Of a stretch of DNA of 64,000 bases, positions 43,032-54,903 are shown piece by piece (position 1 is the first letter of the stretch; the number at the start of each line of letters is the position of its first letter). Under the pieces are notes generated by a model that worked only from the letters and a program-made list of their open reading frames with translations, did not search any database and was not told where the DNA came from. Position numbers and translations under genes: made by a program. Source of the DNA: Heterodera schachtii (taxonomy: Eukaryota > Nematoda > Chromadorea > Rhabditida > Heteroderidae); NCBI GenBank assembly GCA_023374025.1, contig SIJG01000058.1:55588-119587 (forward strand). Direction: 5' to 3'.

Positions 43032-43535
43032 TTTTGGATATTCCGAGCACGCTTATAAACAGCATTTCAAAGATTGTTTTTGATTTTTGTTTTTCTCGTC
43101 CAGTCCGCATTTTTTATGAGATTGTCCGAACATGTTTATAAACTGCATTCAAAAATAATTAAATTGTTTTACTCAATATAATATAATGTTATTTTTAATT
43201 TATCAAATTATATTTGAAGATTCGTTTTCAGATTATTGAAATTAGCAGATTATTCATTTTTCTATATCACATTTAAACCAATATTGTAATAAAAGCGTAA
43301 GATTGAATCTAGAAAATACATAATCACTATTTTATTATTTTTTATTTTTTGGAAAAAAATCTAGCTGAACAATTTATTATCTTGTATAATCAGTTTTCCT
43401 TAAATTCAATAGTTATTCACATAAATTCTTTTAATTAGTTTTATATAATTATTTTATCTCATAAATTATGTTGAATTTATTTAAATAAATTGAAATTTTA
43501 ATCAAAAAACTTTTTCTTTATTTTTATTCTTGCAG

Positions 43536-43606
43536 ATATAACTCACGTTATTTCTGAACTGTTTCCGGCATTGGCATTACGTGCACTGTTTGATAAAGGT
43601 CATTCG
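43536..43606 (+). CDS. Candidate 71-nt internal exon, unknown product
   Basis: A textbook acceptor (TTTTTATTCTTGCAG) and a GTAAAG donor bound a GC-richer segment. Its only fully open frame reads, after two leading bases, ITHVISELFPALALRALFDK and GHS, a plausible amphipathic helix. It ends exactly at a codon boundary. The next candidate exon at 44,166 is open in the matching phase. The protein family is not recognised. Confidence 0.45.
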
Positions 43607-44165
43607 GTAAAGTTTTCTTCGATTCATTGAAAATAAATGGTTTGATTTTTGATAATTATGAGTTTCATTTATTTAAAATTAAATATTATATTTGTAGATT
43701 GAATTAATAATATTATATGTATAGTGATTTAATGTTTATATGTTTTAAATTGTACGTTTTTAGCTTATTTTGTTGTAATAAATATAAACAATTTATTGGA
43801 TAAATTTATTCATTTTCAACAATTTCCTGCGCTAAAGGGCAATGGACCATCCATAGTTCAGAATTAATAAATGCTTATTTTATTGGCACTTTTTTGAAAT
43901 TGAATAAATTTTTTTCATCTTAAAATCATTTTAAACTTTTGAATAAAAAATATTTTTATTTTTTTCATAATTATGTATACAATTAAGGTTGCTTCTTCAT
44001 TTATTCTCATTAAAATATTGCTATACTCTCGTTTCTGCAGCAAAATTTACTCGCATAATTTTATTCGATTCTGGAATGTTTTTTATCGTTATTGTTTTTC
44101 TTTCTATGTTTATATATTTCTTTTTAAACAATTAAAAATTAAATTTGAAATGACATTGATTTAAG

Positions 44166-44202
44166 TTCAAACATGGCTCCGTCTCTCAAAAGTCATTTGG
44201 CC
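44166..44202 (+). CDS. Candidate 37-nt internal exon
   Basis: The acceptor ATTGATTTAAG and a perfect GTGAGT donor bound 37 bases. In the phase left by the exon at 43,536 it reads FKHGSVSQKSFG plus one base. Another phase would begin at an internal ATG (MAPSLKSHLA). Intron length to the previous exon would be about 560 bp. Confidence 0.35.
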
Positions 44203-44589
44203 GTGAGTGATTCATTTAAAAAATTATAAAATTTCTTTAATTTATTATTTTAATAAAATTTGTAGGTTATTTTTATTTCAATAAATGATCTTAAGCATAT
44301 CGTAGTCAATGTCTGAACCTGTCTCAATTTTATATAAACATTAAATTATTTATTATAAAGATATGAGTTCGATATTTTTAAATATTTAGTGTACTGTTTT
44401 TTTGATAATAAAATATTAATAAAAATTTTTCTTTTAGCTAAAACATTAAAAATATATAATTTCATAATTTTATTTTCATTTAAGCTTTTATTATTTAATA
44501 AGATTAAGAAGTTCAATTTAATGTTATAATATTCGTTAATTGTCAATGTTCTTGCTATATTCTAGTATTTTATTCAATTTTTATTTGAT

Positions 44590-44940
44590 TGATTAATTTA
44601 AAGAAATTATGACATAAATTACTTGTTTTCTAAATATATCTTTTAATTCTTCTTTTTAGTTTTGTTTTTAAACATTGTCTGGTAAGCACGATTTCGCTGT
44701 TAGTAAAAATTTTAATTTTTCTTCTTTTAAATGTGTAATAATAATATTTATGAATTTCATTGATAAAAACACATGCTCAAGAGGGCACTCACAGAAACTC
44801 CGATTGCCTCTTGTGGTTTTAATTTTCATTATCCATTTTCTATTTTAATTTGTTCTTTATTATTAAAAATTATTTAAATATTATAATATAATCATTTTGC
44901 TGTTTTGGTTTTGTTGCAAATTATAATAATGTAAAACGAT
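44590..44940. repeat. T-rich module with variable cassette, family H, copy 1
   Basis: The left flank (AAATATATCTTTTAATT, AAATGTGTAATA, TTGATAAAAAC) and right flank (GGTTTTAATTTTCATTAT) match copy 2 at 45,590-45,920. The cassette between them at 44,771-44,815 reads ACATGCTCAAGAGGGCACTC, ACAGAAACTCCGATTGCC and is unrelated to that of copy 2. Confidence 0.75.
44660..44681 (+). other. Possible micro-exon with good splice signals
   Basis: TTCTTCTTTTTAG is followed by 22 bases and GTAAGC. The related module at 45,640-45,690 has lost both signals (TTTTCGG and CAGATAAAC), so if this is an exon it is not kept in the duplicate. The phase does not obviously fit the 44,166 exon. Confidence 0.2.
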
Positions 44941-45589
44941 CTCTTTGGTTTTTTTCATTACTTTTTGCTTTAATTTGAAATTGAATTTGATTTAAGTTTT
45001 CTTGTGCAATTCTTTACAACGACCGGCAGCACAACGCAAATGGCAAATACAAAATGTATTCAGCCATTTAATTTCATTAGAAAATAAATGTTTTTATTAT
45101 TTTTTTTAATATGACATTATCATTTTCTTAAATTAAATAAAATCATTATTGTATTATATTGAATGAAATTGAGTAAATATATTTTTTAATTAATTAATGT
45201 ACTTTTGCATTTTACAATTTGCAACTTTCAATTATTTGATGATAATTATGTGCACTTATCCAATTAAAATTTATAAGAATATTTGATTAATGTTTCGTTG
45301 ACTAGTAAAATATTAATAATTTTCCAAATTAGAATTTTATGTTATTTAAGGTTTAATTTCTATTAACTAAGACGAATATATAACATTTTGTATATTATTT
45401 CGTTATACGTGCTTTTTAGTTATTTTCTTTAAATTTTCTTACTATTATGTATAAATATTTTTGATAATAACGATTCTCTTTTATGCTTGAATGAAACTTC
45501 TTTTAAATAAATGTTCGTTCAATTAAATTGTTTAATATTCGTTTTAATTATCCGTTAATATTTTTATTCTATTTTTTAGTTCAGTGATT

Positions 45590-45920
45590 CATTTAAAGAA
45601 CTTTTATGATTCATAAATTATTTGTTTTATAAATATATCTTTTAATTTTTCCTTTTCGGTTCTATTTTAAATATTATCAGATAAACAAGATTTCGCAGTG
45701 TGTAAAAATTTCAATTTTTCGTCAATTAAATGTGTAATATAAGAAATATTTATGAAATTCTTTGATAATAACTCAAGTTCAGGACTTCACCTCCTTTGGA
45801 ACCTAAATTATTCCTGGCGTTTTAATTTTCATTATTAATGTTTCTATTTTAATTTGATCTCGATTAAAATTTAAAAATTATTCAAATATATAATTTTTAA
45901 TATATTGTTTTGTTACAAAA
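45590..45920. repeat. T-rich module with variable cassette, family H, copy 2
   Basis: Same flanks as copy 1. The cassette 45,771-45,818 reads ACTCAAGTTCAGGACTTCAC, CTCCTTTGGAACC, then GGCGTTTTAATTTTCATT begins the right flank. Confidence 0.75.
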
Positions 45921-46454
45921 TAAGAAATAATTCTTTTTTACTTTAAATTAGTAGAATTTTTTTTAAATTTATCATTTGTATAATTATTGATTTTTAAAAT
46001 TATATTAATTAATGAAAACTTTAATTATTTGAGAACTTTTTTGTCTTGTATCTAGTCAGTTATCATCATCATTCGGGGCTAATTCTTTCATTTTAAAATA
46101 TAATATATTTCTTTTATTCTTTTATAATTAATTTTTTGTGTCTTTAATTGCTATTAATTTATTTTTTCAATAATTGTTTAGAAAAATATAAATGTTTAAT
46201 TGATATATTAATTTGCATTTTAACTTGCCTTCCGCAATATAAAATTTGACACGTTTTCGCCAAGTCTGATACACTCTAACGCTATATTAGATTTTGTCAA
46301 CTATTCAATTGCTTTATTCAATTCCAATTTTATTTATTGTTCTGATCAATTACAATTTGGTTTTAAATTATTTGAATAAAATTTATTCACTTGGCCACAT
46401 TTATGTAGAAGGTTCTGTTTTTAATATTTAATTTAGGTTCAAATTACATATTCT

Positions 46455-46640
46455 TGATTTTCATTTTTCGTCTTTTAAATGTGTAATATAATAAATATGA
46501 TGATTTTCTTTGATAAAAACTCGTTATACACTATTTTAATTTGTTCTCGATTAAATTAAAAATAATTTTAAAAATAATCTTCATTGCTGCTTTGTTTTTT
46601 CGTTACAAATTATAATAAATAATCTAACTTTATTTAAATA
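46455..46640. repeat. T-rich module, family H, copy 3 with minimal cassette
   Basis: TTTTAAATGTGTAATATAAT, TTGATAAAAAC and TATTTTAATTTGTTCTCGAT are retained. The cassette is reduced to about 10 bases (TCGTTATACAC), as though deleted or never filled. Confidence 0.65.
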
Positions 46641-46834
46641 CGTAAACAAATTTTTTATTCATGTGTTTAATTATTGATTTTTTATTGTTTTAATTTATAA
46701 AAACTTTAATTATTTGAAAACTTTTTATCTTGCATATAGTCAGCTGTTTTTTTGCTCGGGACTAACTTGCCTTCCATGTAAACTTATTTTTTGTCACTTT
46801 ATAATATAAGGTCAAAATTTTTAATGGATATTTT

Positions 46835-46915
46835 TTATACCTTTATTTTAGTAATTAGTTTATAATTTACTATTTTTATTCAATATTTTAAACATATTTT
46901 TTAAAATAATTATTT
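46835..46915. repeat. T-rich module, family I, copy 1
   Basis: TTTATTTTAGTAATTAGTTT, ATAATTTACTATTTTTATTC recurs at 49,312-49,383 nearly unchanged, 2.5 kb away. Confidence 0.6.
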
Positions 46916-47338
46916 TCAAGGGTAATTAATATTATATTAATTTTTGCAAATATTCAATAGATGAAAAAATCATATTTTTTTGTTATTGCTCCTTGACAAA
47001 TCTGACGAACTCGCTACTGTACTATAGAGTTCAGTAAATCTAATTCGTTTAAATATTTTTAACTTTGGTTTTCCATCATGAAATTTTGAATTTACATTTT
47101 AATAAAAATATTTTAGTTTTTTTTTTTTTTTTGCGTTTTGCATAACTTTTTCACTTTTTTAGCACCTAAAAATCGCTAAATTATATTGATCAGCAATGTC
47201 ATTTAAAATTTTCATTTTTTCTTCAATTTTGTTTATATGTTATTTCACTATTTAAAGAAATTTTTTAAATTATTATTTTATATTTTTTTGTTTATGATAA
47301 AAACATATTTACAACTTCTATATTTATTTCTTTAACTC

Positions 47339-47375
47339 ATGTCCATTTCGTCTGAATCAACCGCATTCCACAATG
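47339..47375 (+). CDS. Candidate first coding exon, unknown product
   Basis: An ATG opens MSISSESTAFHN plus one base and ends at a near-perfect AATG/GTAAGA donor. The segment is richer in GC than the surroundings. No acceptor precedes it, which suits a first exon. No following exon was identified with confidence. Confidence 0.3.
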
Positions 47376-48354
47376 GTAAGACAAATGGTTTTTAAAAAAA
47401 TAAATATTTATAAATATTATGAAAGTTATTGTAAAAGTTTTCTTATATTTTCTTAAATATTACAAGATTGATTATTATTATATGCTTAGTTCACTCGTAG
47501 TTTATGTCTTTCTAATGGGTCAAACAAAATGATTTTAAAAAATTTTGAATAAATTATGAATATATTTAATTATACTATTTGTCAGAGTGAAGGAAACATT
47601 TTTTTTCTATTTAAGATGGTGTATGTATTACTACAAAATTTGTGCATTTGATATTAATTTCTTCTTATTAAATTCATCATCGATAAAGATTTTGTTTTTT
47701 TAAATTCAAGTGAATTAAATTTCTTGTTAATTTTTTTAAATCTATATAGCAGCAAAAATTTTCTCACATTTTTATATTCGACATATAAAATGTAATAATA
47801 TATATTTATTTTTACTATTTATATAGTGAAATTTTGTAGGTTGTGATTTTTTCGTAAATTATTTTATATTTTTATGGTATAAACGGGAAAATACATTGGC
47901 CAATTGCAAAATTAATTATGGGTTATTTTATCATTTTTATTATTTTACTCAATTATTATTTTTTTATAATATTTTTTATTTAGTTTTTATGTTTTTTGTT
48001 ATTTTTCTAATATAAAGTGAAAATATTTCTTTCCTCGAGCACGTCGTTTTATTCTGTGAGTATTTATGTCTTTGAAACCTTTGATTTATATTATTTTTTG
48101 TTTTTAATCTAGATAAAAAAAAATTAATTGATATTTTTATACATATTTCATTGCATAAGATTTTTGCCTTTTTAATTCAAGCTTTTATTAATGAAATACA
48201 TTATATTTGCTTTATTTAGCAATTTTAAATAGATGATAGTTAAGAAATGCTCAATCGTTTTATGAGTATTTAATATTTTGTTTTTGTTTGAATTTTTTTA
48301 GTAATTTTTCTTTATTTTGCGTATATTTTTTCATTTGTTTAGTAATTAATATAG

Positions 48355-49060
48355 ACCGACTAAAAAGGCACCAAAAATCGCGAAAAAGGCTATTTTATAA
48401 TTTTTTCGAATAGGAAAATTTTAAAACCTAAAATGTTTTATCAAGAAAAACAAATGAAATTTTGGCGACCAATCTTTGAGAAAATTTTTACTTCTTAGGG
48501 CTCTATTTTCTGAAAATTTTTCAAGTCATTTGTTAGGGATGTATTTTCCCGATTTTATTGCATTTTTTATGGAATTTTTCGGAAAAAAACGCCAAAAAAG
48601 GCACCAAAACGGCAAAATGCCAAAAAAGGCATTTAAGGCACGAAAATCTCGAAAAAGGCAAAAAAAAGGCATAATAAAAGTCAACGTAGAAGCCACAAAC
48701 CAAGTGGGAAATGCGTTGTTTATGCTTAATATATCGAAACAAGTCCGCAGAAAAAAAGGCATATGCCTCAAAATGCGATCTCTATTAATTAAGTTTATCA
48801 ATCTTTTATATAAATCTTGTGATCTTTATAAATGTTTTTTTCAAAAAATTCTTTAGACCATGCAGTTTTTTTACATTTTCCAATGCGAAATTAAATGTAT
48901 GTGCTGTGATGAAAATTTCAATTTTCAAAAAAAAAACCTATTTAGCAGCAAAAATTTATTAATTAAAATTTTTTGAAATAAAGACCAAAATTTGCGAAAA
49001 ATGCATGAAACGGATAGGTACACTTGAAAAAAATTAGTTCGGGATCGGAGCACTTAAGAA
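48355..49060. mobile_element. A-rich insert with AAAAAGGCA repeats in T-rich DNA
   Basis: This piece has the opposite strand bias to its flanks and consists of AAAAAGGCACCAAAA, GCCAAAAAAGGCATTT and similar units. It includes the stretch CGGGATCGGAGCACTTAAGAA near the right edge, reminiscent of the TAGGGATCGGATTCTTAAG end at 25,871. No clear inverted ends or target duplication were found. The 126-codon frame in it (RKRQKKGI-type) is repeat translation. Confidence 0.5.
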
Positions 49061-49311
49061 ACTCGTCACTCATCAGTCCAGCCCGGTTAAACATGTATAT
49101 TTAAATGTAATTAGTTAAGTGTCTTTTTCGATCTGTTAAAGGTATAAAAACCCATGGAAAAAACAGATAAATCACAACTGTATATGTAATAATTGTTTTA
49201 CAATTTTATTGGGATTTTAAAAACATTATCCAATATCAATTATGGTAAAATTTAAATATAAGGATATTTTAAAAATTAGTTATGATTCCGTCAAAATTTT
49301 AAGAAGTAGGG

Positions 49312-49383
49312 TTTTAATACTTTTATTTTAGTAATTAGTTTATAATTTACTACTATTTTTATTCAATATTTTTAAACATAGCT
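49312..49383. repeat. T-rich module, family I, copy 2
   Basis: Counterpart of 46,835-46,915, with CTACTATTTTTATTCAATAT and TTTAAACATA retained. Confidence 0.6.
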
Positions 49384-52300
49384 CATTAAATTGATTTAAT
49401 ATTTTATGATCAAAAAAAAAATTCTGTGTTTAATAATTTTCTTGGTTTTTTTACAATAGACAATTTTAGCATTATTCTAATTTATTTTAAAAATTACTTA
49501 AATAAATGCAAAGCTTTTTGTTCTTGGTATTATTTTTATTTATAATTTTAGCTTTATTTACAGAAAATAACAGATTTTTCTTAATTCAATAAAAAATAAA
49601 TATTAATTAATGAATATATTTATTCAATAATTATCAACAGCGAGTGATTGAAGAGAAGTTTAATGTTGTAGTTTCGTTGCATCATTTCGTAGTTTATTTT
49701 ATAATTTCATAAAATTTGATACTATTTATGTGTTTCCAACCAAATAGCCTTTTTTGTTTTATGGGTTATCATTTTTCTGAAAATATTTTATTTACCTTAA
49801 TAAGTTTTTGTCGGAAGATGAATTATTTTCTCTTTGATCTACTTTTTAATATTTTAAGTTTTGTAGTTTTTTGTTAATTATCTAAGCAACAATGATGTTC
49901 TTAGAAAATAAAATTGAACAACAGACTTGAAAAGATAATTTGCAGAGACGACTGGCAAATTTCTTTTTATTTCTCAATGTTTAATTACATTATTTATTTT
50001 CTTCTAATATTTCATGAATTTTATTTAACAGATTTTTTGTTTTTTGTTCACAATTTCAGTTAGATAAGTAAGATAGTAATAATAATGTTTATATTTTTAT
50101 TTTTGTTTTGCTTTAATTTCAAAATATTTTCTATATTTTGCTTAAATATTTTTTAAGATTTACATGTATTAAAAATTATATATTCTTCAAAGATATATAA
50201 GAACTTCGTTTTTTCTTTTATCTTATTTAAGTAATGATTAAAAAACCTTACTAATTTTTTGTAATAATTTATTTTTTACATTCGATAATTTTATTAGCTA
50301 ATACAGTTTAGTTACAATTTATGATTTTGTTAATATTCTTTATTATATTATTTTGATTATTTTGCATTTTAAATTAGTTACTATTCATAATACCCATTGA
50401 AGATATTTAATTTAGTTTTCGCATTAAATATTTGTTCAATTCTTTAAGTGAATTTGCTGTGAAAAACTCGTTCTTAAGATTTAAATATTTTAAGTTTGCA
50501 TAGAAGAATGTGATTTTTTTATTCTCTTTTCTTGGATGACCAAAATGTTTATGCAATAAATATATACAACGAATTTTATAAGTTTTTTTAATTATGAAAT
50601 CTTTTATTTTAAAAAGAGTTAATGTTTTATTACTTTCTAATATTAATGATTACAAGTGCATTAATGCATTGCATAAATCGTATTCAAACATTATTATCTT
50701 TAAAATGTTATAAATATATTTAAAAAAATTATTTTCCCTTGATCTTATCGTGAGTTTGCGTTTTATAGAACAGATCCTCCCTTCAAATTAATATTATTAA
50801 TTTACCTTTATTTGCTTTATTTCAATAAATTTTTTAATTATTCTCTTGACAATTGCATCAGTGCCTGGGGGCGTAACGTAAAGTATGAATCACTCTTGCT
50901 GTTTATTAGTTCATTTTCAAATTATCTTTCTTTAAATAAATGTTTTAAAAGGTATTTTTTTATTCCTTTTTTTGCATTTTTTTTTGTTTATTAAGTTAAT
51001 AAGTATAAAATAATAAAAAGAACTAAATTTATTTATTATGTAAGTTTTTAAATTCGTTTGGTATTTTTGGTAGACTTTGTGCCATTTATTTAAAATTTTT
51101 TAGTAATGTTATTAAATTATTCATCCATTTTGACGAAATGCTCCATCATTTTTTGATGAAAAGTAATTTAAATAAATATATTTATGATAATATTTTGTTT
51201 TATAAAAATCATTTATCCAGCCAAATATAGTCGATTATATATTATCATTTCCATTTTATACGGCATTATTTTTTTAATGTCAAATTTTATTATAATATTA
51301 GCAATTTTTTGATAAAATTTAAAAAAACTCCTGCTTGTTGATTTCCCTTTCATCCTGAGTCCGGACGATGTTTTTTGAAAAGCAAAAATTTTATAGAGTA
51401 ATTAGGTATGTAAATTATTTTAAATAATTCATTTTTTATTAATTTTAACTTAATAAGTTTAAACAGATATTGTTTTTTTGTAGTATTTTATAATATGTAT
51501 TTAAGTTTCGCTATATTTTATTTTACAAGCGATTTTTTGTGCTATCACTTAATTTTTATATTAATTATGTTTAAGGACCATCCTAAACTTTCGTTCTATT
51601 TGAAGAAGAACAAATGTAGCCCTAAAAATTTTGTTAACTTTATTTTTTTATATATAATTAATTAATTTTTAGTACATTGAATTTGTTTTGACTTAATAGC
51701 TAAATACTGATGTCAAAGCAATGGGAAAACAACCTTTGGAATTTTAAATTTTGTTTTTAAACTATATCATTAAGCTCTTTACTGATGCAATAGATTAAAT
51801 TCATAAAAATAGCAATATCTTCGTCTTTAATTGCACTATTCGTTTAATCATTAGTTTTTTATTATTTATCAAATTCGATTCTTCTGTCCATTCAATTTTT
51901 TGTCGCTATGTAATTTAAATAAATAAATTTATGAATATAATTTTATAAAAATAATTTATCCAACAAGTAATTTATTTCAAGTTCGACGGCACTTTTTAAC
52001 ACGGAAAATTCAAATAATTTATTTATTTTAATATAGAATTGTGATTATTTCTTATTATAATACCTTGAATTATTCATATTTTTAACGAATCTCTATTTAT
52101 ATCCTTATTTTATTTAAAATTATCTTTTATAAACAGCCGAAGTAAAATTTAGAAAAATTGCAGCAAAACTAATAATTCGTTTTCTGAGCTTTGCAATATA
52201 ATTTAATTTTTTAAAACTTAACCACGTCATGTTAGACCTGTTATACTCGGATCTCAGTTACTTTTTTTATTGATTTGTTTTTCTACCAGCAGTTATTTTG

Positions 52301-53533
52301 ATTGTTTATTGCCAGCCATAGAAGATTTATTTCTTTTAAATTTTTTAAATTAATTTGAAAATGACAACTCTCATATTGATGTGTTTGGTTGTTGAATTCT
52401 TTTTTAAATAGGATTAAATTAGGTTTTTGTATTAAATAAATGTATATTTTAACTATTCTCTTGTGATGAATGACATTTTTTATATGATGACCAAATTCTT
52501 CCGCATTAAAATTTTTGTTAATATTTTCAAGTTTAACAATTTCTTTATTCTGTCTAATTAATTGTCGCTTTTTGTAAATTTAATAGATTTCATCAAAATA
52601 AAAAATTTTGACATAAAAATTTATTTATAAAATGTTTAAATTATTATTTTCAGAAGCGCTTTATAATTAAATCATCTTTTAAATAAATCTTCTTGTATGT
52701 ATTTGATTGTTATAATTTAGGGATTTATGTAAATTATTTGTCCTAGCACTAACATTATATTTTAAACGAATTTCTTTAAAAAAAAAACTTTTTTTTTTAA
52801 ATTTTGAGTATTTGCAGGAATGCTGCTTTCTTTTATTATCCTTTTTATTGGCTCATATTACTACGTAATTTACTAAAGTTTGAACAATATTTTTTTTATA
52901 AAGTAAGAACGTTTAAATTTATTGTAAATTTAAGCAAATCTTTATTTAAGTTTTGTTAGAATTTTATTTATGTAGTTAAAGGTTTTGGGTGTTAATTTTA
53001 TTTGATATTTAAATTTTATCATTTTCCGCCTTTTGGCGTATTTTTGTCGAAATATAACCATAAATCGCAGGTACAATGAAATAATAATAAAACAATAATA
53101 TTGAAATGAGAATGCTTAACTTCAAAATATACATAAAATTTTTGAAAATTAATGTTAAAATTCCTAAAAATTTCTTCAAATTTGATAAATTTAAGCTAAA
53201 CTTCATAAAATTGTTAAATATATACGAAAACCAAGCGGAAATTTATTATTACTGGAGAAATAAATAAAAGACATTATTTTCTTTTTGTGACCAAATTTTG
53301 GCACAATTTCCAATTTTTTAACAGGTTACATTTTTATTTATTTGATTTAATTGTTGAACTGTTTCTTAAATTTAGTAATGCAAAAATGAAAAACGAACTT
53401 TTGCTGACAAATGAATGCACAAATATTGATGAATGAATTAAAAGTAATTATTTGGAGAAGAACCAAAATGAAGATAATGACAGTGGAACGATGGCACCGC
53501 GTCCTTTTCTATTGATTAAAACAAATAAAGCAG

Positions 53534-53672
53534 TAAAGAGAGAGAGAGGGGGGGGGGGGGTAGTCAAGCCAGAGAAGAGAGAGAGAGAGAGAGTAAAAGA
53601 AGTGAGAGAGAGAAAGAATAATGAGTGAGCGAAGAGAAGGGGGTGAGTGAGCGAGAGAGAGAAAGAGAGAAC
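53534..53672. repeat. Polypurine GA/G tract
   Basis: Nearly pure A/G on the + strand, with an uninterrupted G run of twelve at about 53,549-53,560 and (GA)n stretches on both sides. Such mirror-like purine tracts can form triplex DNA. The L/S-rich minus-strand frames across it are low-complexity by-products. Confidence 0.8.
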
Positions 53673-54412
53673 TGAGGCATAGAAAAAAAGAAAAAAATGA
53701 ACGATGGACGTTCCGTGCTAAATTTCCCATTTTGTATCGTGAATTGATGAGTAAAATTTATAAAATGTAGAGGAACAACGCCCTCTTCAAGGAGTAAGGT
53801 TTCATAAATTCGAGTAAAGTATTTTGAAGGTCCCCTAGTTTTCACTCACAAATAATTTACCAATCGTTTTAAATTATAGAATTTATTATAAAAAACGAAT
53901 ACCGTATTTGCTCTTTTTATCACCCCGTCTTCATTAATCCCACCGTCTCCAATTATCCCCCCCCCCTTTTGAGGAGTTTTAAGCTTTTATTAAAATTAAT
54001 GATAAATTCAAATTATTTTGACACATACAAACAAGTATAATAAATTTTCAAAAAAATGTCTGCCAACTTGTATCGCATGTTGCAGTGTCTTGCATCGTGG
54101 ATTGGCATGATGTATCCAATAAATAAAAATAAATCATAGACATTTTTTAATAAATAATAATTTATTTTATATTAAATAAAACAATTATTTAAATTTACCC
54201 TTTATATTCCATCTTTCACTTGTAATTAAAACAAAAGAAGATAATACAATAAAACTAAATTAAAATAATCTAGAAAATTTCATTCGCAATTTGAAGCCTT
54301 TTTAAATGAAATTCATTCATTATACATTTTACACCTTAAAGATATACATTGCCAAACAGGCTATTTTAAAATTTATTAGCTAATTCCACAACTCAAAATC
54401 TTTATAAGTACA
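53673..54412. other. Gene-free AT-rich flank before the tandem repeats
   Basis: A minus-strand frame at 53,700-53,845 (ATG KTRGPSKYFTRIYETLLLEE...) looks somewhat coding but runs into the polypurine tract, so it is not called. The GTCTCC-type repeat lies at 53,895-53,985. The rest is A-rich with islands at 54,060-54,120. Confidence 0.4.
53895..53985. repeat. Dispersed GTCTCC / C-tract repeat, second copy
   Basis: TACCGTATTTGCTC, CACCCCGTCTTCATTAATCC, CACCGTCTCCAATTATCCCC matches the window start in inverted orientation. Confidence 0.5.
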
Positions 54413-54545
54413 GAACTAGCGGGTGCGTGAACCGTCGGATCTGGGACTGGGATAAAGCGCTTCGCGCTTCTTGAGCTTCGCTACCTAGGCTTTAAAGCGA
54501 TTTAAGTGAAGAAATTTTGAATTTTAAAAAAATTAACAGCGATTT

Positions 54546-54896
54546 TTAGGCCGCTTCGCGGCCTCGAACGGGCGCTTTGCGCCCGTTTCAAATTTCTGTT
54601 GTGCTTTTCGGCCGCTTCGCGGCCGTTTTTAAATTTCGTGATTTTTAGGCCGCTTCGCGGCCTTGAACGGGCGCTTCGCGCCCGTTTTTTAATTTTGTTG
54701 AGATCAGACGGGCGCTCCGCGCCCGTTATTAAATTTTGTTGTGCTTTTCGGCCGCTTCGCGGCCGTTTTTTAAATTGAGTTGAGCTCAGACGGGCGCTTC
54801 GCGCCCGTTATTAAATTTTGTTGTGCTTTTCGGCCGCTTCGCGGCCGTTTTTGAATTGAGTTGAGCTCAAACGGGCGCTTCGCGCCCGTCTCTATT
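54546..54896. repeat. Hairpin array 1 (GGCCGCTTCGCGGCC and GGGCGCTTCGCGCCC)
   Basis: Two hairpin types alternate, each with a six-base stem and TTC loop, joined by TTTTAAATTTTGTTGAG-like spacers. About five of each type are present. A variant GGGCGCTTTGCGCCC keeps the stem and changes the loop. Confidence 0.85.
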
Positions 54897-54903
54897 TTGT
54901 GGC

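Larger units (their letters stand above)
43040..53530. other. Long T-rich module array with few exon-like islands
   Basis: About 10.5 kb of T-rich + strand. The candidate exons at 43,536, 44,166, 44,660 and 47,339, one repeat cluster at 48,355-49,060 and several duplicated modules are the only structure found. Other islands of 15-45 nt occur for example at 45,020-45,060, 50,855-50,885 and 51,330-51,375. Confidence 0.5.

Noticed and set aside
48476..48856. 126-codon lysine-rich frame that could be a basic nuclear protein
   Set aside because: Built from AAAAAGGCA repeats; the overlapping frame on the other strand is open too.
53564..53845. Minus-strand frame starting MKTRGPSKYF, possible gene start
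   Set aside because: The first 50 codons look acceptable but then run into the GA tract. No splice sites or second exon support it.
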